A DNA stretch of 64,000 bases from contig NZ_NITZ01000004.1 in assembly GCF_002632615.1 (NCBI RefSeq), forward strand, positions 124,001 to 188,000, written 5' to 3'. The first letter of the stretch is position 1. The number at the start of each line of letters is the position of its first letter. Shown piece by piece: positions 17,764-27,456 of the stretch. This stretch comes from Xenorhabdus miraniensis. GTDB lineage: Bacteria > Pseudomonadota > Gammaproteobacteria > Enterobacterales > Enterobacteriaceae. Under the pieces are notes generated by a model. The model made no database searches. It was given only the letters and a program-made list of their open reading frames with translations, and was not told the origin of the DNA. The position numbers and the translations under genes are program-made.

Positions 17764-18516
17764 TCAATTTAGACCCGTTTGCCCTGGTAGCCAGACAATA
17801 ATAAACGCCAGTGCCAGCATACTGGCGTAATTTCGCTCAAGCTTGTCGTATTTTGTTGCTATAGCATGAAAATGTTTTATTCTGGCAAACGTATTTTCCA
17901 CTAAATGTCGGTAACGGTATAAACATGTATCAATCTTATTATCGGGTTTTCGGTTGTTTTTCCTGTAGGGAATAACTGGCGTTGCACCTTCATGTTCGAT
18001 GGCATCCCTGAAGACTTCGCTATCGTAGCCCTTAATCTGCAATGACAAAATCCGAGGCGGGGGATTGCGCGACCAGACTTTCTGCATGGATGATATCATG
18101 AGTTTGACCACCCGAAAGCTCAAAATGCACAGGCAAACCGTAACTGTCTACAGACAAATGGATTTTGGTTGAGAGTCCTCCACAACTTTTGCCGATGGCT
18201 TCATCTTTCTCTGACGCCGCCCCTGAACTAGGCTGATGGGCACGTACAATACCGTCGTCAATGAGGCTGGATAACCAATTGAAAATAAAATGCAAAGCGC
18301 CATTGTTTGACCACGCATTAAAACGTTGAAAGGTGCTATTCCATTTCCCAAATTCGGGGAGGGGGGCAGATCGCGCCACGGAATTCCGGTTCTCATGTGA
18401 TAAAGAATGCCTTCAAGGGTCTGGCGATGTGTAGTTTTATGGTAAACAAGTCCAGTCTGTTACATAAAGGCAGATAGCTTATTCCATTGTGTATCTGTTA
18501 ACATAGTCTGCGGCAT
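17764..18516 (-). mobile_element. IS5-family (IS427-like) transposase, decayed
   Basis: From ATG 18516 the minus strand reads MPQTMLTDTQWNKLSAFM, then a stop, then HRQTLEGILYHMRTGIPWRDL. A frame change follows at a C-rich tract near 18355. The second segment runs from PEFGKWNSTFQRFNAWS to SPASDFVIAD. A one-base insertion near 18030 then shifts to KGYDSEVFRDAIEHEG, ending at TGA 17764-17766. These pieces assemble into a normal-length IS5-family DDE transposase with at least one nonsense codon and two frameshifts. Unlike some IS427-group elements, this is not a single programmed frameshift, so it is considered dead. Confidence 0.8.
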
Positions 18517-18652
18517 GATGGTGAGGTTGGGTTATTTTTTGGCGAAAACAATTATACCTAGTCATCATGCTGTTCAATAATCCTTCGCAAAACATCAACA
18601 CGTCCTAGTGCTGAGAAAATTTCTTACGGCTGTAGGACTAAGTACCAGAATG

Positions 18653-19612
18653 TCACGCAGGCAATAATTGTAAAATAGTTGGTATTGTGACCAGTGCAAT
18701 AAGCAGAGAAATGATAATGGAAAAAGAAATAACTTCCTGTTTAAAACCATATTTATTAGCAAAAACATAAACTCCTGCTCCGATAGGCTGTGCAGCCATG
18801 ACAATCGCGGTAATTAGCCAAATATTATTTACCTGCTGCATACCAAATAGATAGTAAGCACAGATAAACGTAATCAACGGCTGTATCCCTAGTTTGAGTA
18901 ACAACATCGGCATAGCCAGTTTTAACGTCTTTCCGTTGATATGCTCTTTGGCCTTCAGCCGAGATAATCCCAACCCCAAAGCGAACAGTGCTGTTGGACC
19001 TGCGGCATTACCAAGAAATTCAGCAAATGTTTGCAAAAACATCGGAACGGGAATGCCGAAACAAACAAAAATCAATCCCGCAATCACTGAGATAGTTAAA
19101 GGATTACTCAATGTCGTCTTTAATGCCCCAACGAGACTTTGATTAATGGATATTCTTCCAGCCGATTGGTGAGTAGAAAAAATATCGTAAGTAATGATAA
19201 CAGCCATGATAGCAGGAATGTTATGCAAAATTGTTGCAATAGCAGCAGGAAGCGCAGCAGACTCACCATAAACCGAAATCAGTATTGGAACCCCCATATA
19301 CCCAGTTGTACCATAACATGCACCCATACTCAGTATCGATGATTGTGGCAAACCAATCCCCATGACTTTTGCCATCAACATTCCCAAAACATACACGACA
19401 CAAATACCAGCAAGAGTAGCAGCAATAAAACCCCACTGTTGCAATTCACTAATTTCTGCACGAGCAATAGCAAGAAACAATAAGGCAGGGAGTGCAATAT
19501 AGAGTACATAATCATTGATCAACTTATCGGAAAGCCCACTATCAGGACGCAAACGTCCAAAGCAATACCCAATAAATATAACCAGAAATATTGGTGCAAC
19601 TATCATAAACAT
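18653..19612 (-). CDS. AEC (auxin efflux carrier) family transporter
   Basis: The 319-residue protein is almost entirely hydrophobic, with about ten predicted membrane segments in two five-helix halves, matching the AEC family (Mem_trans). That family includes the malonate transporter MdcF and other organic-acid carriers. Typical features are FGRLRPDSGLSDKLINDYVLYIALPA at the N-terminus (a family-like first loop) and the ACYGTTGYMGVPI segment near residue 100. The substrate is unknown. It lies 68 bp downstream of the metallolyase-like gene on the same strand, suggesting an operon whose product or substrate it carries. It is flanked on the other side by the IS5 relic. Confidence 0.85.
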   Translation of the reverse strand: MFMIVAPIFLVIFIGYCFGRLRPDSGLSDKLINDYVLYIALPALLFLAIARAEISELQQWGFIAATLAGICVVYVLGMLMAKVMGIGLPQSSILSMGACYGTTGYMGVPILISVYGESAALPAAIATILHNIPAIMAVIITYDIFSTHQSAGRISINQSLVGALKTTLSNPLTISVIAGLIFVCFGIPVPMFLQTFAEFLGNAAGPTALFALGLGLSRLKAKEHINGKTLKLAMPMLLLKLGIQPLITFICAYYLFGMQQVNNIWLITAIVMAAQPIGAGVYVFANKYGFKQEVISFSIIISLLIALVTIPTILQLLPA

Positions 19613-19648
19613 TTAAAGCCAACCTCATATTAGTTTAATATATGGTGA

Positions 19649-19680
19649 CATACTCCCCCAGATTTAACTGGGGGGATATG
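19649..19680 (-). terminator. intercistronic hairpin after the metallolyase gene
   Basis: Thirteen-base arms (19649-19661 and 19668-19680) pair with two mismatches, including five or six G-C pairs, around a six-base loop. It begins right after the stop of the upstream gene. No T tract follows on the minus strand, so it may be an attenuator or an mRNA stabiliser rather than a full terminator. Confidence 0.5.
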
Positions 19681-20910
19681 TTATTTTAAGAACTCCCTAG
19701 TATATTTTCCAACAGAAGATGTATATAAAACATCTGTAGCATAGAACTGCTCTAACTGATTTCTAATTTGCTCAAATTCCTTTTCTTTTCTTGAGTAAAT
19801 TTCAACCAGAATGCTATCAAATCTTTCTTTTACTTGCTGAACAAGACTAGGATCATTCGCAGCATCAAGCAACCCTTCATCAGACATGATTTTTTGTAAT
19901 GTTGCATCATGTAATCCTATGCTGTTCAAAAAATAAGGTATATCACGAGCAGCGCCAAGGAATGAAGGAATATTAGCTACTCCCATATTTTCTTGCTCAA
20001 CAATATGCCCACTGACTGGTTTATACAAATCAGGAATAGATAAAAATGTACGTTCAGTCAATCGTGCCGCATCTAATACAAGAGAACTATCAAGATATTT
20101 ATCCTTAATAGAAATTGATTTCTCTTTGAAAATAAAATTTAGAATTTCAATTGCGGGCAACCCAGATCTATTTCCAGTACCAGCAAATCCTCCTTCAATT
20201 AAATTGAAGCCGTTATAAATAGATACTAACGCATTTTGTAGTCCCAAACCTCTATCATTATGGGCATGCAGGCAAAAATTGACCAAAGGGTAATCATGGC
20301 GTAGGTTAGCAGCCAGTATAGCCATTGCTTCAGGGTATATCGTTCCTAATGAATCATTAATTCGAACTACATTGATATCCATATGTAGTGTTCGATCAAT
20401 CTCTTTTATTATTTTTTCATAAGATACTTCATCTACTCCTGAACTAAAATTGTTTAGCAAACTCACTCTAAAATTTGTAAAACCATAGCCACGAAGCTCT
20501 TCAGTTGCTCTTTCAAATGTTTTTTCATCTGATTTATGCGAAACCATTCCAAAACTGATAGTTACATATTTTTTAAATTCATCAGGAAAATATTTAAATT
20601 GCTTCATAAGAGGTTCATGACAATTTAATAACATGATAAACGAAAATTTAGCATCAGATGGGAGTTTATTTTTATGAACAAGCTGCTTTATAACAGAGGC
20701 TAAATCTGTTGGATCTTTTGGACCAGAGCCAAAAACAATGTCTCTTACCCCAGTTTCAAATATAGTCGATATTAAGGGGATTTTTCTATCTGTTTGAACC
20801 GAAAAAGGACACCTTTCAGAGCCTTCTCTCAGTGTTTCATCCAAAATGCCATCAATATTAAAATTTGAGAATCGTGGTTTATGATTCTTAGGTAATGTCA
20901 ATAAGGCCAT
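19681..20910 (-). CDS. DRE-TIM metallolyase-superfamily enzyme (isopropylmalate/homocitrate synthase-like)
   Basis: The HMGL/alpha-isopropylmalate synthase fold is visible. ILDETLREG (Asp24, Arg28) matches the catalytic DxTLRDG motif, RINDSLGT (about 183-190) matches IPDTVGY, LHAHNDRGLG supplies the metal-binding HxH (His215, His217), and EGGFAGTGNRSG (Asn247) matches NGxGERAGN. All metal ligands and the catalytic arginine are kept. The 409-residue protein lacks the C-terminal leucine-binding domain of LeuA, and the helper motif SGIHQDG is replaced by an unrelated sequence, so it is not a second LeuA. The reaction is probably acetyl-CoA condensation with a keto acid, or lysis of such a product; the substrate is unknown. 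AGAGG lies seven bases before the ATG. Confidence 0.8.
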   Translation of the reverse strand: MALLTLPKNHKPRFSNFNIDGILDETLREGSERCPFSVQTDRKIPLISTIFETGVRDIVFGSGPKDPTDLASVIKQLVHKNKLPSDAKFSFIMLLNCHEPLMKQFKYFPDEFKKYVTISFGMVSHKSDEKTFERATEELRGYGFTNFRVSLLNNFSSGVDEVSYEKIIKEIDRTLHMDINVVRINDSLGTIYPEAMAILAANLRHDYPLVNFCLHAHNDRGLGLQNALVSIYNGFNLIEGGFAGTGNRSGLPAIEILNFIFKEKSISIKDKYLDSSLVLDAARLTERTFLSIPDLYKPVSGHIVEQENMGVANIPSFLGAARDIPYFLNSIGLHDATLQKIMSDEGLLDAANDPSLVQQVKERFDSILVEIYSRKEKEFEQIRNQLEQFYATDVLYTSSVGKYTREFLK

Positions 20911-21053
20911 ATCGTAACCTCTTTTTTTAATTTATTTTATTTTTATTAAAAAATATTCAGCTCAACAATGTTGCCAAAGTGTTCTTTTTTTGTTAAATGA
21001 ATAATTTCTTTCTTATCATTGAATTTATCAATAATAGTGACAAGGGCGGTGCT

Positions 21054-21947
21054 ATGAAGCAGGGGACTAGTACTAATCATTTCAATGGACGCAGTATTAC
21101 TCTTGAGCAACTACGTGCCTTTGTGTTTGTTGCTACACATGGAGGATTTGCTAAAGCTGGCGAAGAATTGGGGAGAACACAATCTACACTCAGCTTCAGT
21201 ATTAAACGGCTTGAAGATGATATTGGTTGCCGTTTAATCGATAGGCGTCAGGGGCATATTATTGGGTTAACTGATGAGGGGAAGCAGCTTTTACCTGCTG
21301 CAAAGGAAATTCTTTCCCGTATGACGCAAGCGTTACAATTAGTGAAAAAATTCCAATTGAGAAGCAAAATTGCGCTCGGTGTACCTAATGATTTCAGTAT
21401 TACAAAACTGCACAAAGCAATTTCTTGGTATCTTACTGCACATCCTGAATTAAAAATAGAGATCACTGCTGCTTCATCGCTTACACTTTCTGCTCTACTG
21501 GAAAAACAACAATTAGATATGGCGATAACAAAAGAAATAGCAGGAAGACCGATTAACACCAATGATAAAAGTATTTTACTCGTTGAACCATTGCACTGGG
21601 TTGCCTCAGAGGCCTTAAATTTCAGCGAACTCCAAGAAATTCCTCTGGTTATTTTTCCCAAGGGTTGTGTTATCCGCCAATACGCAACAAAAATGCTGGA
21701 TCATGTGAACAAACCGTACTTCTTTTCGTATGTCAGTTCTTCCTTTGAGGACATAAGAAGTGCAATATCACATGGTTTGGGAATTGGGTTACTACCACGC
21801 AGTGCATTAACCGATGACCAATGCGTACTATCCACCAAACATGGAGTTCCTAGTGCTCCAGCCATTCAGCTTATTTTACATGTTGCAGATCAAAGTGATT
21901 TGCACACACATTTTGCTGATTATCTACGCCTCTCATTATCAGACTAA
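21054..21947 (+). CDS. LysR-type transcriptional regulator
   Basis: The N-terminus carries the LysR winged helix-turn-helix ([20 protein letters not shown] and [19 protein letters not shown]), followed by a periplasmic-binding-like effector domain ending with [14 protein letters not shown]. Length is about 297 residues. The start at 21054 is chosen because AGGG lies seven bases upstream; an upstream ATG at 20997 would add 19 residues without a site. It is divergent from the metallolyase gene across about 140 AT-rich bases, the classic arrangement for a LysR protein controlling the neighbouring operon. The effector is unknown. Its stop overlaps the end of the sgrR N-terminal stub by four bases, marking the edge of the inserted segment. 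Confidence 0.9.
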   Translation: MKQGTSTNHFNGRSITLEQLRAFVFVATHGGFAKAGEELGRTQSTLSFSIKRLEDDIGCRLIDRRQGHIIGLTDEGKQLLPAAKEILSRMTQALQLVKKFQLRSKIALGVPNDFSITKLHKAISWYLTAHPELKIEITAASSLTLSALLEKQQLDMAITKEIAGRPINTNDKSILLVEPLHWVASEALNFSELQEIPLVIFPKGCVIRQYATKMLDHVNKPYFFSYVSSSFEDIRSAISHGLGIGLLPRSALTDDQCVLSTKHGVPSAPAIQLILHVADQSDLHTHFADYLRLSLSD

Positions 21948-22213
21948 TGACAGTATAAGTATCGAATAAAGCTCCTCCTGTCCACACACAAGCCGTTGCT
22001 CTCGATTTTTCTTAAGCACAACAGTTTTCCTCGCCCCGCTTCTGCATGCCATTGTAACCAGCCCGCTTGCTGCATGTTATTCAATAAGGAACGGATGTGA
22101 CGACGTGAGCAATGAAGAATATCCGCCAGTGATTGCAAGGTGGTTTCAGTTTTTTTGCCTTGATAATGTTGCCATAATCGGATGAATTGTTGTTGTAAGC
22201 GAGAGGTCGGCAT
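21944..22213 (-). pseudogene. sgrR: sgrR N-terminal remnant
   Basis: The frame reads [19 protein letters not shown], then [20 protein letters not shown] and [13 protein letters not shown], nearly identical to the N-terminal helix-turn-helix of E. coli SgrR ([15 protein letters not shown] and on to AEVGRGK). Similarity ends about 66 residues in, near 22010. The remaining 22 residues are unrelated and the frame stops at 21944. A full SgrR has about 550 residues. The C-terminal end lies at 15843-16020 on the same strand. The stub retains the DNA-binding domain but not the solute-binding-like sensor domain; whether a truncated protein is made and still binds DNA is unknown. Confidence 0.88.
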
Positions 22214-22268
22214 AAAAGGGGAACTCCACTGATTTTTTCATCAATTTTTGTTTCCTTATATTAAGCCG

Positions 22269-22380
22269 ATAATGAACAGGAATTAAAGTAGTTCAGGAGA
22301 GAGGATTTCTCTCACTGACTCCCGGTTTTTTTGAGTAATGGTATTTTTACCAGCCAGTAAGTTATCTTACTGGCTCTTTT
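22269..22380 (+). ncRNA. sgrS: candidate SgrS-like small RNA
   Basis: In E. coli the small RNA SgrS is divergent from sgrR. Here the same position carries TGAGTAATGGTATTTTTACC (22332-22351) and a GCCAG-containing hairpin (22352-22361 with 22366-22375) ending in CTTTTC. The E. coli SgrS 3' end reads TGAGTATTGGTGTAAAATCACC and then a GCCAG-type terminator hairpin, so order and key bases agree, including the TGAG core that pairs with ptsG mRNA. A possible -10 (TATATT, 22257-22262) places the 5' end near 22269, giving about 110 nt, with no SgrT frame. The upstream half of the ptsG-pairing region is not conserved, so function is uncertain. Confidence 0.5.
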
Positions 22381-22388
22381 CATTAAAC

Positions 22389-25129
<2,741 letters not shown>

Positions 25130-25183
25130 GTTGTGCTCCTGTCAAATAGGCGATGATGTTTTATTCTTGTACGTCGTCCAGGT

Positions 25184-25216
25184 AAAAAAAAACCCGCGCC
25201 ATGCGCGGGTTTTTTG
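25184..25216 (-). terminator. leu operon attenuator terminator
   Basis: The stem CCCGCGC/GCGCGGG (25193-25199 with 25203-25209), extended by flanking A-T pairs, is followed on the minus strand by nine T. It sits between leuL and leuA, where the E. coli attenuator terminator lies. Confidence 0.92.
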
Positions 25217-25234
25217 TTTCTGGTGGAGGTTAAC

Positions 25235-25318
25235 TTAACTTTTACCTGCACCCACCAGCATACCGCGCACATTGAAGGCGATAAGTAGTAGGCTTAGTAG
25301 GTGAATGGAAAGAATCAT
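25235..25318 (-). CDS. leuL: leu operon leader peptide
   Basis: The minus strand reads MILSIHLLSLLLIAFNVRGM and seven further residues before TAA, 27 residues in all. Six leucines lie in the first twelve residues, and the core is encoded CTA CTA AGC CTA CTA CTT, mostly the rare CTA codon, as in E. coli leuL. Ribosome stalling at these codons under leucine shortage would favour an antiterminator and allow leuA transcription. It lies about 105 bp upstream of leuA, with the terminator hairpin between. The sequence outside the leucine run differs from the E. coli leader, as expected for leader peptides. Confidence 0.9.
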   Translation of the reverse strand: MILSIHLLSLLLIAFNVRGMLVGAGKS

Positions 25319-26232
25319 GTAAGTTAACCTTTATAAATTTGTTAATTGGGTTTTAACTGTCAGTTTATTTATAGATACGTTATCTGAAAAACAATGTCAA
25401 GCATGATAAGCATGAATTCAGCGTTAAATATGTTCATCATTGGTTTTTTATTGAACACGATTTGGATTTGGTGACTATTTTTTACATTTTTAGCGATGTT
25501 TTTATCTATTTTTCATATCTATATATGGAGTAAAATCCGGCACTGATGGATGATAGAATGTGTAGTCTGTTATTTTAACCTGTCGTTTTTACGTGGTTTT
25601 TAATACGATCGTTTAAATATGGCGGTATAAAAATGGATATGCACTGATGGATTTGAAGGAACAAAGATAAGATGGATTTTAGCTATAGTGTTTCTAGGTA
25701 TAGTGTTTCTAGGTATAGTATTTTTAGGTATAGTGTTTTTAGATACAGTGTTTCTAGATTAATAAATCATAACCATATAGAATATTAATAAATTGTGTCT
25801 CGATATATTAGAAGAACTAATTTCTGATTAATACTTTGGATTATTTTCCTGATAGAAAATATTAATAGAGAGTTCTGATAACTAGTTGGAATACAGTCAT
25901 TTTATTATGAATTTGTTTCTGCTCTTCATTCTGTCATTATTGGCTGCTCGTTTCGAAAGTAAGTCGTTAGTGTAAGTTGAGTTATTTCTATTCATATATA
26001 ACGCATTAATATTCATGCTTATAAAAATATTACGGCTACGTAGATAAGAAGGCATTGGTTGTGCTTATTTACTTTTTGTACAAGGACGAATCTCAATTTA
26101 CTTTCCAACAAATTGGGATAATTGATCTTATTAATTGGTAAGGCGGTTTGAATGTCAAAATGTTGCATTCAGAAATCGTCAGTATTCCATTATTTAATGA
26201 GATCACTGCTATAAGTTTAGTGGAGTGAAATA
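25319..26232. other. long AT-rich region between leuL and leuO
   Basis: About 900 bp between divergent genes, with no supported coding frame. The equivalent E. coli region is a long AT-rich stretch silenced by H-NS and controlled by LeuO itself. Its main visible structure is a five-copy 15-bp repeat at 25684-25758. The leu promoter must lie just beyond leuL, and the leuO promoter near 26200. Confidence 0.6.
25684..25758. repeat. 15-bp tandem repeat, five copies
   Basis: Units at 25684-25698, 25699-25713, 25714-25728, 25729-25743 and 25744-25758 follow the pattern TATAGTGTTTCTAGG. The first two are identical and later ones have one to three substitutions. They lie in the leuL-leuO intergenic region. 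Confidence 0.95.
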
Positions 26233-27180
26233 ATGACTGAATACAACTTAGTAACTACAGGAAAAAAAGAATCATGCGATGTCCAATTGCGCAGTGTAGA
26301 TCTCAATTTGCTTACTGTTTTTGATGCTGTAATGCAAATGCAGAATATCACACGTGCAGCTCAGGCATTAGGAATGTCACAACCGGCTGTCAGTAATGCA
26401 GTAGCACGTTTGAAGACCATGTTTGATGATGAATTATTTGTTCGTTATGGGCGGGGTATTCAGCCAACGGCCAGAGCAAAACAGCTCTTCGGGCCACTCA
26501 GACAGGCACTTCAAATCGTTCATAATGAATTACCCGGAGTGGGGTTTGATCCTGATAATAGCACAAGGATATTTAACCTCTCTATTTGTAGCCCGCTTGA
26601 TATTCGTCTGGCTGCTCAAATTGTCGGACAAATAAAAAAACATTCTTCGAATATTGAAGTTGTCATTAAAACACAAATTAGTGGTGATATTGAAAAGCAA
26701 TTAAAATATCAGGAAATAGAATTCGTAATCAGTTATACCCAATTAGAATCCCCTGATTTTCATAATTATCCTTTGTTTAATGATGAATTGGTTTTGGCAG
26801 TTTCCAATCATCACCCCAGAATTGGAAAACGAATTACCCAGCAGCAATTGCAGGAAGAAAGACATGCTATTGTTGCATTGGAGAATGCAGATTCATTCAG
26901 CAAGCCTTACTATGAGAGCAAAGAATTATTGCGTTCTGTTTCTTATCAGGGAACGGATCTAAATAGTGTTCTTAATATTGTATCCCAGACTTATTTAGTC
27001 GCTATCGTACCAAAATGGATGGTCGAGCATTACTCTGAACAGCTAAATATCTGTTCCGTCCCTTTGCCTAATGGTCGAATTTCTCGCCCTTGCTATTTGA
27101 TATGGCATGGTTCAACAGATCGAGATAAAGGCCACCAGTGGATGAAATCATTACTGAGCCATCTTGGCGAACGGGAATAA
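26233..27180 (+). CDS. leuO: LysR-type global regulator LeuO
   Basis: LeuO is an H-NS antagonist and pleiotropic regulator; in Xenorhabdus and Photorhabdus it is linked to virulence and secondary metabolism. The 315-residue protein has the LysR helix-turn-helix (LRSVDLNLLTVFDAVMQMQN and ALGMSQPAVSNAVARLKTMF) after a variable N-terminal 20 residues characteristic of LeuO, and an effector domain ending with an SLLSHLGE tail. Position between leuL and ilvI, divergent from leuA, matches E. coli. The long AT-rich upstream region agrees with H-NS silencing. Confidence 0.95.
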   Translation: MTEYNLVTTGKKESCDVQLRSVDLNLLTVFDAVMQMQNITRAAQALGMSQPAVSNAVARLKTMFDDELFVRYGRGIQPTARAKQLFGPLRQALQIVHNELPGVGFDPDNSTRIFNLSICSPLDIRLAAQIVGQIKKHSSNIEVVIKTQISGDIEKQLKYQEIEFVISYTQLESPDFHNYPLFNDELVLAVSNHHPRIGKRITQQQLQEERHAIVALENADSFSKPYYESKELLRSVSYQGTDLNSVLNIVSQTYLVAIVPKWMVEHYSEQLNICSVPLPNGRISRPCYLIWHGSTDRDKGHQWMKSLLSHLGERE

Positions 27181-27192
27181 AATAAAAGTATG

Positions 27193-27238
27193 AAGAGCCC
27201 TGTTCTGGTCATGATGACTGGCATAGGGCTCTTAGTCT
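27193..27238 (+). terminator. possible terminator after leuO
   Basis: Perfect 9-bp arms AAGAGCCCT (27193-27201) and AGGGCTCTT (27225-27233) enclose a 23-base loop and are followed by a weakly T-rich tail. The distance to the leuO stop is only a few bases. Confidence 0.55.
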
Positions 27239-27456
27239 TTTGACTCTTCTTACGACATTTATCTCTGTTTATCTGTAGTTATTCGACAAATCCTGCAAGT
27301 ATTTTCTCCTTCAGAGGAAGAAGATATTTAAAATACACTTTCCCCTTTTACTAGGAATAGGTAGACTGCGTTGAAATAGCTAACATCTGTAAGCTGAAAA
27401 GTAGGCAGCATGCTTGCTGAGTACGCAGAATGAAAATATTTATACAGGAATATATT

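Noticed and set aside
17764..18516. Programmed frameshift in the IS5-type transposase
   Set aside because: At least one nonsense codon and two separate frame changes are needed to restore it, so decay is the better explanation.
19681..20910. A second copy of leuA compensating for the leu operon
   Set aside because: It lacks the LeuA regulatory domain and the SGIHQDG motif, and LeuA itself is intact; the missing step is LeuCD, which this enzyme type does not catalyse.
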